From positions 31,061 through 95,060 of the forward strand of contig JAXDNJ010000066.1 in assembly GCA_034669505.1 (NCBI GenBank): a stretch of 64,000 bases of DNA, written 5' to 3'. The stretch is from JAFASC01 sp034669505. Its GTDB lineage: Bacteria > Pseudomonadota > Alphaproteobacteria > Rhizobiales > Beijerinckiaceae. The notes beneath the pieces were generated by a model. The model was not told the DNA's origin. It searched no databases and saw nothing but the letters and a program-made list of their open reading frames with translations. This document shows, in pieces, positions 35,948 to 48,815 of this stretch. The position numbers were made by a program, and so were the translations under genes. Each line of letters opens with the position of its first letter. The stretch's first letter is position 1.

Positions 35948-35976
35948 ATGCGCGAGCGGCACACCGCTCGCGCATT
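35948..35976. terminator. Hairpin between yqeY and the Met/His-rich gene
   Basis: A perfect 10-bp stem GCGCGAGCGG/CCGCTCGCGC (35950-35959 with 35964-35973) with loop CACA lies between two convergent genes. There is no T-run on either side, so it may act with Rho or stabilise 3' ends. Confidence 0.6.
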
Positions 35977-35981
35977 CCCGA

Positions 35982-36218
35982 TCACATATGGTGCATCATA
36001 CGGCGATGCATCATACGATGGCGCATCATGCGGTGCTTCATCATCATTCCACGACGATGCATCATGCGGCCCCGCATACCGTGATGCTCCATCATCTGCA
36101 CGGTCGTGGTCTGGGCATCAATCGCCTCCCCGAGCGCCGGCGCACGGATCGGCGCCGCGGAGGCCGAGGCCAAGCCAAGGAACAGGGCGGCAGATCCCGC
36201 GAGAACCAGCTTCATCAT
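35982..36218 (-). CDS. Met/His/Arg-rich exported peptide, probable metal binder
   Basis: 78 residues from the ATG at 36218, which follows GAGGAG with a good spacing. The signal peptide is MMKLVLAGSAALFLGLASAS. The mature part has a short Ala/Pro stretch, then from about residue 42 to the end is almost only Met, His and Arg in MMxHR-type repeats (for example MMKHRMMRHRMMHRRMMHHM). Met-rich and His-rich periplasmic peptides bind copper or nickel. That role is inferred from composition only. The longer open frame to 36587 is not used. Confidence 0.8.
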   Translation of the reverse strand: MMKLVLAGSAALFLGLASASAAPIRAPALGEAIDAQTTTVQMMEHHGMRGRMMHRRGMMMKHRMMRHRMMHRRMMHHM

Positions 36219-36518
36219 CTTTTTCTTCTCCTCACCAACCCGACGCATGCGGGCGCGCGGCGGAACGGAAGCGCTCCACCTAAAAATACTACGTGGGCGC
36301 CGGATGGGAGTTGGTAGCGTTCGCGCCATCACGTTCCCGTGAAAGAATTTTTCCTTCGCGTGAACCGGGGCCTTGGCCCGATGGAGTTCCCCGTGCGCTG
36401 TGGATTGCGGGAGCGAAGGTGAGAACATACAATGAACCCACCTCGTGGCGGTCCGGAACCCTGTACGCAGGTGCCGCGGCGCGTCACACCGGAGGCGGCC
36501 CTCTGCCGACGAGCAGAA
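36219..36518. other. Divergent spacer without a gene
   Basis: 300 bases between the Met/His-rich gene and dnaG. I see no tRNA, repeat or conserved frame. An in-frame ATG for dnaG at 36432 exists, but the encoded extra 29 residues are not family-like. It presumably carries the promoters of both neighbours. Confidence 0.5.
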
Positions 36519-38426
36519 ATGCGTTTCACTCCTTCCTTTCTTGACGAGATCAGAGCGAGGCTGCCGGTCTCGGAAGTCGCGCGCCAACGCGTCCGCCTCA
36601 AGAAGGAGGGCCGCGAATGGCGCGGTCTTTCACCTTTCAATGCGGAGAAGACGCCGTCGTTTTTCGTGAACGACCAGAAGGGGTTCTTCCACGATTTCTC
36701 ATCCGGCAAACATGGCGACGCCTTCAAGTTCGTCATGGAGACCGAGGGCGTGACGTTCCCGGAGGCGGTAGAGCGCCTTGCCGCCATGGCCGGCCTGCCG
36801 TTGCCGGCGCCCTCGCCCGAGCAAAGCGCGCAGGAAAAGAAGCGCGCTTCCCTCACCGAGGTACTGGAACTCGCGACGCAATTCTTCGAGTCGCAGCTCG
36901 CGGGGAAAGCCGGCGCGCATGCACGCACCTATCTCAGCGGACGGCAGGTCGATCCGGCGCTGCAGAAGGAGTTTCGCCTCGGCTATTCACCAGCGGATCG
37001 TTACGCGCTGCGCGACCACCTCGCCGGCCGCGGCGTCGACCGCCAGGCTATGATCGAAACGGGTCTTCTCGTGCACGGGGAAGACATCGCGGTTCCCTAC
37101 GATCGCTTTCGCGAGCGCGTTATCTTCCCGATCGCCGATCGCTCTGGCCGGGTGATCGCTTTCGGCGGCCGCGCGCTCGAGAAGGACGTCCAGGCCAAAT
37201 ACCTGAACTCGCCGGAGACGCCGCTCTTCCACAAAGGTCAGTGCCTCTATAATCACCACCGCGCGCGCAAAGCGGCGCACGAGACCGGCCGGGTTGTGGT
37301 GGTCGAGGGCTATATGGACGTGATCGCCATGGCGGGCGCGGGCGTCGCCGAATGCGTGGCCCCGCTCGGCACCGCACTGACACCCGATCAATGCGAGCTG
37401 CTCTGGCGCATGGCCGAGGAGCCGATCCTCTGCTTCGACGGTGACAAAGCCGGCCGCAAGGCTGCTTATAGGGCCATCGACACCGCCTTGCCCCTGATGA
37501 GCGTCGGGCGAAGCCTGCGTTTTGCGCTGCTCCCGGAGGGGGTTGACCCCGACGACCTCGCGCGGTCCTCGGGCTCGGCGGGTGTCGCCGATCTTCTCAA
37601 CGGCAGCCTACCGTTCGTTGACATCCTCTGGATGCGTGAGACTGAGGGCCACGTATTCGACACGCCGGAGCGGCGAGCCGCTCTCGAACAGCGCCTGTCC
37701 GCGTCCGTGCAGGCGATCCGGGACGCTTCGCTGCGCCGCCATTACGAACAGGATGTCTGGGCCCGTCTTCGCCGGCTTTTCGATAACCGCGCGTCGAGCA
37801 AGCCATTCAGCCGCCGAAACACCGCCGCCGGCGCTCGCTTTGGCCGGAAGGCAGGCCCTGCACCGCTCGGTACACCGGTCGAGATCAGCCCGACCCTTTC
37901 GCGCTCGCCGATGCTCGCGGCGCGAATCGGCATGCCGATGCGCGAGGCGCTAATCCTTTTGGTTCTGATCAATCACCCTGCGCTCATCGGCGCCCATGCC
38001 GAGGACTTGGCGCATCTCGATTTCGCCGGTCCGGAAGCGCGCCGTCTGCGCGATTTCCTAATCCGCCATGTCGGCGACGCGACTGGTGCCGATGAGTTGG
38101 CGAACGCGCTCGATACCGCCGGCTATGAACCTTTACGCCGCCGGCTCATCGGGCTTACTGCGCTTTCTTCGCTCTGGTCAGTCCGGCACGAGGCCTCGGA
38201 CGCCGATGCCGAAGCCACGCTCAAGCAGGCGTTAGTCTTGCATCGAAGGTCGGGGGCGTTACATACGGAATGGCAGAAAGCGGAGGCGGCGCTGGCTCAG
38301 GAGGCGAGCGAGCACAACCTGGCGAGGTTGAGGGACATCCAAGCTCAGCTATCGGCGCTCGAGGGCACCGAAGCGGTGATCGAAGGCTTCGGCGAGGCCT
38401 CCGGCCGACATCGCCGCGATCTGTAG
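36519..38426 (+). CDS. dnaG: DNA primase
   Basis: 635 residues from MRFTPSFLDEIRARLPVSEV. It makes RNA primers at the replication fork. The N-terminal CHC2 zinc-ribbon fold is kept in outline, but all four zinc ligands are replaced: Ser38, Asn41, Asp59 and Ser62 stand where Cys, His, Cys, Cys are usual. The TOPRIM domain has VVVVEGYMDVIAM and CFDGDKAGRKAAYRA. The C-terminal DnaB-binding helical bundle is present. The next gene is rpoD, the usual macromolecular-synthesis order. Confidence 0.96.
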   Translation: MRFTPSFLDEIRARLPVSEVARQRVRLKKEGREWRGLSPFNAEKTPSFFVNDQKGFFHDFSSGKHGDAFKFVMETEGVTFPEAVERLAAMAGLPLPAPSPEQSAQEKKRASLTEVLELATQFFESQLAGKAGAHARTYLSGRQVDPALQKEFRLGYSPADRYALRDHLAGRGVDRQAMIETGLLVHGEDIAVPYDRFRERVIFPIADRSGRVIAFGGRALEKDVQAKYLNSPETPLFHKGQCLYNHHRARKAAHETGRVVVVEGYMDVIAMAGAGVAECVAPLGTALTPDQCELLWRMAEEPILCFDGDKAGRKAAYRAIDTALPLMSVGRSLRFALLPEGVDPDDLARSSGSAGVADLLNGSLPFVDILWMRETEGHVFDTPERRAALEQRLSASVQAIRDASLRRHYEQDVWARLRRLFDNRASSKPFSRRNTAAGARFGRKAGPAPLGTPVEISPTLSRSPMLAARIGMPMREALILLVLINHPALIGAHAEDLAHLDFAGPEARRLRDFLIRHVGDATGADELANALDTAGYEPLRRRLIGLTALSSLWSVRHEASDADAEATLKQALVLHRRSGALHTEWQKAEAALAQEASEHNLARLRDIQAQLSALEGTEAVIEGFGEASGRHRRDL

Positions 38427-38592
38427 GCGTAAGGGGCCGGCCATGCCTTGTTCCTGCCGGGCTGCCGTGGTTTACGGGGTCTAAATCCCCCATCGGCAGT
38501 TTCCGTTGGTCAGCGAATCGTCGGGCGGTTCGTTCCCGTTCTGTAGAGCGATTGAGAGCCGGGCGCGGCGCCGCCTGTTTCGGAGTGTGCTT

Positions 38593-40617
<2,025 letters not shown>

Positions 40618-40758
40618 GCCACCGCCGGCTGGAGCAACCGAGTCGAACTCTCTCAAGGAGATACGGCTTGGGTTGCGTAGAGGCATAGAAATTGCCGTTG
40701 AATGTAATCCCGTGGAGTATAATCAGGTATAATCCCATCGGGGAGTTCCAGACGCCAC

Positions 40759-42339
40759 ATGAGTCTTAGTCATCGTAGCGACGGCCTTGGTCATTCGCGA
40801 CCGAAGTATGCGACTGACTTTATCATTGGCTTTTTGGCTCGTGAGAATCGACCAATGACCACCGCAGCCATCAGGGCTGCTCTGCGCCAGGCTGACATAT
40901 CCATAAAGGACACAAGCCTGAACTGGACCCTCACGAACCTAAATACGAGAGGCCAAATCCGAAGATTGGAACGAGGCGTCTATGTGATCAACGATCCCCA
41001 GCTGAATCTTCTAAGAAGGGCCAGGGGATTGATACTCGCAGGCAGCTTTCGTGAAGCGTTAGAAGCGTACGAGGAAGCAATCAGCCGCTTCTCGCCCGAT
41101 CCTATTGCCTACAACGGTCGTGCAGAGACCTTACGCCGCGTGGGCCGCCTCGACGAGGCCCTAGCAGCTTATGAAGATCTGCTGACGCGCTTTCCCGAGC
41201 ACTTTCTTTCTTACAACGGTTATGCAGAGACGCTGCGCCGCATGGGTCGCCTCGAAGAAGCGCTAACCGTTTACGAAAGAACCCTCGAACGATTCCCTAA
41301 CGATGTTGTCGCGCTAGATGCGCGGGCTGAATTGCTGCGCGAAATGGGCCGGACGGCGGCCACGCCTCCCAAATCAGAACGTCTCCCGCCTCCGCCAGAG
41401 GACGCGATACCGGCCCCTGCGAGGCGGGCTTTTCAGTTCGTTGGCGGAGTCGATGGACCCATTGAGCTGGTTCCGTTATCGCAGCCCGGCGAACATCTTG
41501 CGGCAGGACCGAGCCGTCAGGAGGACTATGCAGAACTACGGGTGAAGGCCCGTGAAGTCAGCACCTTAGGAGGAAATCGGTTAGGTCGACTCCATGGCCC
41601 CATCGATCGATTTTTGAGCTTAAGCAACCATATCGAAGAAGTTCGGGCCAAATTGTTTTGGTCCCGAATTAATACGCTCCGGCTCGTCCTTCTAAGTCAC
41701 GAACAAACAATGGAGCCTCGGAACACGGAGCCTGACGAGCGAAGGCTAGAGCCTACGGCTGCATCTCTGTTGAAGGACTTGGTGGAAACCATAAACGTCT
41801 TTGTCCTCGGTGATTCGAGCTTGATGGAACTAGACGCGAACCGTCCTGGTCCGCAAGAAACTGAGATTGCCAAAGAGGAAACCCGCGTAATCGCGCCGGT
41901 GATTAACGATTTGCCGAACAGTCCGAACGTGGCAACGCAAAATGCGAGTGATATCCTGACGGAGCAGGTCGATAGTCTCGAAGCAACCGATGCGAGCCTT
42001 CCTGGGAGACAGGCGGCGGAATTCGGACGGCGATCAATTCAGAACTTCGTAGGAGAACTTCTGCGTCGTGCCTATGGGCCGGTGCATGAATTGTCGCGTC
42101 GGTTGGGGTCCGAAACGGGAATGGCTTGGAAGGCTCTACGTGAAGGCGCGTACCGCGCGGTCGGAGCGGGACTAATTACCGGCGCCGGTACGGATTTTCT
42201 TGGTGTGACAGATTTTTCCGGCGCAATCATCCGTTTTGTCGTCGGACACGCGGAAGCGCTCATTGTGTATCTGACGAAAGCGTTTCAAAATCCGGCGCTT
42301 GTCGAAATTATCAATTGGATTGTGCGGATCGGCTCGTGA
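40759..42339 (+). CDS. Winged-helix/TPR protein with a membrane-like C-terminus, function unknown
   Basis: 526 residues. Residues about 15-75 look like a winged helix (MTTAAIRAALRQADISIKD, then LERGVYVIND). Residues about 85-205 hold three tetratricopeptide repeats built on GRAETLRRVGRLDEALAAYE. A middle region (about 220-365) is helical with VETINVFVLGDSSLMELD. The last 90 residues contain glycine/hydrophobic stretches (AVGAGLITGAG and IIRFVVGHAEALIVYLTKAF) that could enter a membrane. Codon use is less GC-biased than in rpoD. The stop overlaps the GTG of the Uma2 gene. I do not recognise a characterised relative. Confidence 0.8.
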   Translation: MSLSHRSDGLGHSRPKYATDFIIGFLARENRPMTTAAIRAALRQADISIKDTSLNWTLTNLNTRGQIRRLERGVYVINDPQLNLLRRARGLILAGSFREALEAYEEAISRFSPDPIAYNGRAETLRRVGRLDEALAAYEDLLTRFPEHFLSYNGYAETLRRMGRLEEALTVYERTLERFPNDVVALDARAELLREMGRTAATPPKSERLPPPPEDAIPAPARRAFQFVGGVDGPIELVPLSQPGEHLAAGPSRQEDYAELRVKAREVSTLGGNRLGRLHGPIDRFLSLSNHIEEVRAKLFWSRINTLRLVLLSHEQTMEPRNTEPDERRLEPTAASLLKDLVETINVFVLGDSSLMELDANRPGPQETEIAKEETRVIAPVINDLPNSPNVATQNASDILTEQVDSLEATDASLPGRQAAEFGRRSIQNFVGELLRRAYGPVHELSRRLGSETGMAWKALREGAYRAVGAGLITGAGTDFLGVTDFSGAIIRFVVGHAEALIVYLTKAFQNPALVEIINWIVRIGS

Positions 42340-42923
42340 AGGTAAGTACAAGTTCCCTGACTACTAACACCGCCGAAGGACTGCCTCGGCGCCATTTTAC
42401 GTTTGCCGAGCTGGAGCAGATGAGTGCGGCCGGCATCCTGCACGAAGACGAGCATATCGAACTCATCGGTGGCGATATTGTCGCGATGTTTCCGAGAGGC
42501 GAGCGTCACGAGGTACTAAAGGCCGCGCTAAATATCTACTGGGCGCGAAAGCTTCCCCCCGATCTCCTCTTCACCACCGAGACAACGTTCCGGGTGAACG
42601 AGGACACGTACTTCGAGCCGGATTTTGTCTTCTATCCCAAGGAGGGCGGCTGGAAGGGACTCGGCGCCAGCACTGCCCGACTGGTGGTGGAGATCGCCGA
42701 TTCGAGCCTCGCCTACGACATGGGACGCAAGGCCGAACTCTACGCCTCATTCGGGATCACCGAGCTTTGGGTGATCCACGCGGTGACCCTGCAGACGCGC
42801 ATTCATCGCGAGCCCTCGCTGGTTGGCTATCGCTCGGTTGTCGATCTCCCTCCGACGGAGACACTCGTCCCACCACTTCTACCTGCTCTAGCCGTCAGAT
42901 TGGCCGACCTGGAGCTGCGGTAG
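42336..42923 (+). CDS. Uma2 family endonuclease (PD-(D/E)XK fold)
   Basis: 195 residues from a GTG start sharing GTGA with the upstream stop. The Uma2 (formerly DUF820) core is complete: FTFAELEQMSAAGIL, HIELIGGDIVAM, the metal-binding Asp in EPDFVFYP, the Glu in VVEIADSS, and the basic residues in YDMGRKAELYASFGI with LWVI. The fold is that of restriction-type nucleases, but the family's targets are not established. Coupling to the TPR protein suggests joint action. It ends 116 bases before fdhB. Confidence 0.9.
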   Translation: MKVSTSSLTTNTAEGLPRRHFTFAELEQMSAAGILHEDEHIELIGGDIVAMFPRGERHEVLKAALNIYWARKLPPDLLFTTETTFRVNEDTYFEPDFVFYPKEGGWKGLGASTARLVVEIADSSLAYDMGRKAELYASFGITELWVIHAVTLQTRIHREPSLVGYRSVVDLPPTETLVPPLLPALAVRLADLELR

Positions 42924-42948
42924 CCGCGCTGAGGCTCCCGCGCAGATT

Positions 42949-42964
42949 CTCTGGTATACCAGAG
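42949..42964. promoter_or_regulatory. 16-bp perfect palindrome upstream of the formate dehydrogenase operon
   Basis: CTCTGGTATACCAGAG ends 75 bases before the fdhB start. Its core TGGTATACCA fits the general TNGTNNNACNA pattern of FadR-subfamily GntR operators. A 16-bp palindrome is expected about once per 65 kb by chance, so position and motif are the only support. Confidence 0.4.
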
Positions 42965-43039
42965 CTAGCCATGGCCGCCGCGCGGCGATAACCTATCTGC
43001 CAATAAGCGCCCGCCACGAGGCCGCAGCAGAAGCGCGCG

Positions 43040-44766
<1,727 letters not shown>

Positions 44767-44770
<4 letters not shown>

Positions 44771-47538
44771 GCGACAAGATCATCTTCGAACTCGACGGCA
44801 AGCAGGTCGAGGCGCAGCCCGGCGAGACGATCTGGCAGGTCGCCAAGCGCCAAGGCCAGGAAATCCCGCATCTTTGCTTCAAGGACGCGCCGGATTATCG
44901 CCCCGACGGCAATTGCCGCGTCTGCATGGTCGAGATCGAAGGCGAGCGCGTGCTTGCTGCGTCCTGCAAGCGCATGCCGGCCGTCGGTATGAAGGTGAAA
45001 TCGCAGAGCGAGCGCGCCACCAAAGCGCAGAAGATCGTCATGGAGCTGCTCGTCGCCGATCAGCCCTCGCGCGAGGATTCGCACGATCCGGATTCGAAGT
45101 TCTGGCACTGGGCCGATCGGCTCGAGAAAAACGCAAGCCGCTTTCCCACCGCCGAGCGCTGGACGACCGACTCGAGCCATCCCGCGATGCGCGTCAATCT
45201 TGATGCGTGCATCCAATGCGGATTGTGCGTGCGCGCCTGCCGCGAAGTGCAGGTCAATGATGTGATCGGCATGGCCTACCGCAATGCGGCGGCCAAAATC
45301 GTATTCGATTTCGATGATCCAATGGGGGAATCGACCTGCGTCGCGTGCGGCGAATGCGTGCAGGCCTGTCCGACGGGCGCGCTCATGCCGGCTTCGCTCA
45401 TGGATGACGCGACGCAGAAGCGCGCGGTCTGGGCGGAGCGCACAGTCGATTCGCTCTGTCCTTATTGCGGCGTCGGCTGCCAGGTCAGCTACCAAGTCAA
45501 GGACAACAAGATCGTTTACGCCGAAGGCCGCGATGGGCCGGCGAACCACAATCGTCTCTGCGTCAAAGGCCGCTTCGGCTACGATTATATCCAGCATCCG
45601 CACCGGCTGACGAAGCCGCTCATCCGGCTGCCGAACATGCCGAAGGATGCCAACGATCAAGTCGATCCCGCCAACCCCTACACGCATTTCCGGGAGGCGA
45701 GCTGGGACGAGGCACTCGATTTCGCCGCCGGCGGATTGAAGCGCATCCGGGATCAGCATGGGCCGAAATCGCTCGCCGGTTTCGGCTCGGCGAAAGGCTC
45801 GAACGAAGAAGCCTATCTCTTCCAGAAGATGGTGCGCACCGGTTTCGGCTCCAACAATGTCGACCATTGCACGCGCCTTTGTCACGCGTCCTCGGTCGCC
45901 GGCCTGATGGAAGGCCTGAACTCGGGTGCCGTCACCGCACCGTTCGCCGCCGCGGCGGATGCGGAAGTAATCATCGTCATCGGCGCCAATCCGACGATCA
46001 ATCACCCCGTCGCCGCTACCTTCATCAAAAATGCCGCGAAGAATGGCGTGAAACTCATCGTCATCGATCCGCGGCGCCAAGCGCTGTCGCGCCACGCTTG
46101 GCGCCATCTCGCGTTCAAGCCCGCCTCCGACGTGTCGCTCTTGAACGCGATGCTGCACACGATCATCACCGAGGGGCTGACCGACCAGCAATATATCGCC
46201 GGGTACACCGAGAATTTCGAAGAGCTGAAGGCGAAGATTCTCGATTTCCCGCCGGAGAAGATGGAGGCGGTCTGCGGCATTCCTGCCGAGACGATCAAGG
46301 AGGTCGCGCGCACTTACGCCAAGGCGCGCGCGTCGATCATCTTCTGGGGCATGGGTATCAGCCAGCATGTCCACGGCACGGACAATACGCGCTGCCTAAT
46401 CGCGCTTGCGCTGATTACCGGCCAGATCGGCCGCCCGGGCACGGGGCTGCATCCGTTGCGCGGCCAGAACAACGTGCAGGGCGCCTCCGATGCCGGCCTC
46501 ATCCCGATGCTCTATCCGGATTACCAGCCGGTCGAGAACAAAGAGGTGCACGATCTCTTCTCGGAATTCTGGGGGCAGAATCTCGATCCGGAGCGCGGGC
46601 TCACCGTCGTCGAAATCATGAATGCCGTGCATGCGGGCGACATCCGCGGCATGTATGTCGAGGGCGAAAATCCCGCGATGTCGGACCCCGATTTAAACCA
46701 CGCGCGTCAGGCGCTGGCGAAGCTCGAACACCTCATCGTGCAGGATCTGTTCGTCACCGAGACAGCCTTCCACGCGGATGTGATACTTCCGGCCTCGGCC
46801 TTTGCGGAGAAGGTTGGCACATTTACCAACACCGATCGCCGCGTGCAGATGGCGCGGCAGATCGTCGATCCGCCGGGCGAAGCGCGCCAGGATCTTTGGA
46901 TCATCCAGGAGATCGCGCGGCGTATCGGCTGCGACTGGAATTATGCCGGCCCCGCCGACGTGTTCCGTGAGATGGCACAGGTCATGCCATCCTTGAACAA
47001 TATCACGTGGGAGCGGCTCGAACGCGAAGGCGCTGTCACTTATCCCGTCGATGCACCGGATAAGCCTGGGAACGAGATCATCTTCGCGACGGGGTTCCCG
47101 ACCGAGAGCGGCCGCGGCAAGCTCGTGCCGGCGCGCGTGCTGCCGCCGGACGAAATTCCGGACGACGAATATCCGATGGTGCTGTCGACCGGCCGCGTGC
47201 TCGAACATTGGCACACCGGTTCGATGACGCGCCGCGCCGAAGTGCTCGACGATCTCGAGCCGGAGGCGGTCGCCTTCATGTCGCCGAAGGAACTGCGGCG
47301 CCGCGGATTGCGCCTCGGCGATTTCATCAAGCTCGAGACGCGGCGCGGCATCGTCGCAGTGAAGGTGCGCTCAGATTCCGACGTGCCGGAGAACATGGTG
47401 TTCATGCCGTTCTGCTATGCCGAAGCGGCGGCAAACCTGCTCACCAATCCGGCGCTCGATCCGTTCGGCAAGATTCCAGAGTTCAAGTTCTGCGCCGCGC
47501 GGGTGAGCCGCGTCGAGATGCGCGAAGCGGCGGAGTGA
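44767..47538 (+). CDS. fdhA: NAD-dependent formate dehydrogenase alpha subunit
   Basis: 923 residues, cytoplasmic, with Mo or W bis-pterin cofactor. The N-terminal [2Fe-2S] domain uses Cys37, 50, 53 and 67. Two [4Fe-4S] sets are at Cys148, 151, 154, 158 and Cys191, 194, 197, 201. The catalytic-domain cluster uses Cys231, 234, 238 and 265. The metal ligand and its partner are Cys372 and His373 (TRLCHASS), so the enzyme uses cysteine rather than selenocysteine. The C-terminal molybdopterin-dinucleotide domain includes LSTGRVLEHWHTGSMTRR. It oxidises formate to CO2. Confidence 0.97.
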
Positions 47539-47607
47539 GGCATGACGCAATAGGGGGGCGCAGAAACGTGTCTGGACGCACGACGATGCGCCCCTTAGGT
47601 TGAGTTC

Positions 47608-48804
47608 ATGACCGCCAACACGTTCCAGCCCATTCCGCCCAGTGGCCCCGGCCCGATGCGGCAATTCGAGATTTACCTGCAAGGCCTCATGGGCGGTGCG
47701 AAGCCCGTCGTGCCGATTTCATTTGCCGAACTCGAAGCCAAAGCGCGGGAGAAACTGACGCCCGAGGCTTATGCGTATGTTGCCTGCGGCGCCGGTTTCG
47801 AGCACACGGTCGAGGACAACACGCGCGCCTTTGATCGCTGGCGGATCGCGCCGCGGATGCTGCGGGACGTCGCCCAACGCGATCTTTCGATCGAGCTTTT
47901 CGGCCGCAAGCTCAACACGCCGCTCCTAGTCGCACCGATTGGGGTGCAGGAGCTAATCCATAAGGATGCCGATCTTGCGACCGCCAAGGCAGCAGCCGCC
48001 GAGCGGATGCCGATGATCTTTTCCAATCAAGCATCCGTGCCGATGGAGAGAACGGCCGAGGCGATGCGCGACCAGCCGCGCTGGTTCCAGCTTTATTGGT
48101 CGAAATCGGACGATCTTGTCGCAAGCCTGGTCAAACGCGCCGAAGCCTGCGGCTGCGAGGCGATTGCGGTGACCCTCGACACGACGCTGCTTGGCTGGCG
48201 CACGCGCGATCTCGATTACGCCTATCTGCCGTTCTTTCGCGGCATGGGGCTGGCGCAATATACGTCCGATCCTGTCTTTCGTGCGATGTTGAAGAAAGCG
48301 CCCGAAGAAGACATGCTGGCGGCTGCGCAGCTTTTCGGGACGATCTATTGCAACCCGGCGCTGACGTGGGAGAAGCTCGCATTTTTGCGCGAGCACACGA
48401 CGAAACCGATTCTGCTCAAAGGCATCAGCCGCGGGGACGATGCGCGCAAAGCGCTCGACTTCGGCATGGACGGCGTCATCGTCTCCAACCATGGCGGACG
48501 GCAGGTCGATGGCGCCCGCGCCGCGCTCGATTCCCTCGACGAGATTGCGCAAGCAATTGGCAGACGAATGCCGCTGCTTTTCGATAGCGGAATTCGCGGC
48601 GGCGCCGGTATTTTCAAGGCGCTGGCGCTCGGCGCGACGGCTGTGTGTATCGGCCGGCCGTATGTCTATGGCCTGGCACTCGCCGGCGAGGCGGGCGTGC
48701 GCGCGGTCCTGCGCAATATGATAGCCGATCTCGACCTGACGATGGCCACGGCCGGTTGCGCGTCCATCGCCGAGATCAATCGCGACATGCTGGTGCGGGC
48801 GTAG
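47608..48804 (+). CDS. FMN-dependent alpha-hydroxyacid oxidase, lactate 2-monooxygenase-like
   Basis: 398 residues of the glycolate oxidase/lactate monooxygenase family. The catalytic histidine is in VSNHGGRQVDGA with the FMN-binding Lys in ILLKGISRG. The substrate loop and LGWRTRDLDYAYLPFFRG segment after TLDTTL are characteristic of lactate 2-monooxygenases. FMN-phosphate sites are in FDSGIRGGAGIFKALALGA and IGRPYVYGLALAG. It lies 69 bases after fdhA and 11 bases before fdhD, so it is embedded in the formate locus. The substrate could be lactate or another 2-hydroxyacid. Confidence 0.88.
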   Translation: MTANTFQPIPPSGPGPMRQFEIYLQGLMGGAKPVVPISFAELEAKAREKLTPEAYAYVACGAGFEHTVEDNTRAFDRWRIAPRMLRDVAQRDLSIELFGRKLNTPLLVAPIGVQELIHKDADLATAKAAAAERMPMIFSNQASVPMERTAEAMRDQPRWFQLYWSKSDDLVASLVKRAEACGCEAIAVTLDTTLLGWRTRDLDYAYLPFFRGMGLAQYTSDPVFRAMLKKAPEEDMLAAAQLFGTIYCNPALTWEKLAFLREHTTKPILLKGISRGDDARKALDFGMDGVIVSNHGGRQVDGARAALDSLDEIAQAIGRRMPLLFDSGIRGGAGIFKALALGATAVCIGRPYVYGLALAGEAGVRAVLRNMIADLDLTMATAGCASIAEINRDMLVRA

Positions 48805-48815
48805 CGAGACGCAGC

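Noticed and set aside
41050..41360. Possible CRISPR-like repeats
   Set aside because: The regular units are in-frame TPR codons without spacers; no CRISPR array was seen anywhere.
42336..42923. Simple toxin-antitoxin reading of the TPR-Uma2 pair
   Set aside because: The upstream gene is 526 residues, far larger than known antitoxins, so a standard TA label is not supported.
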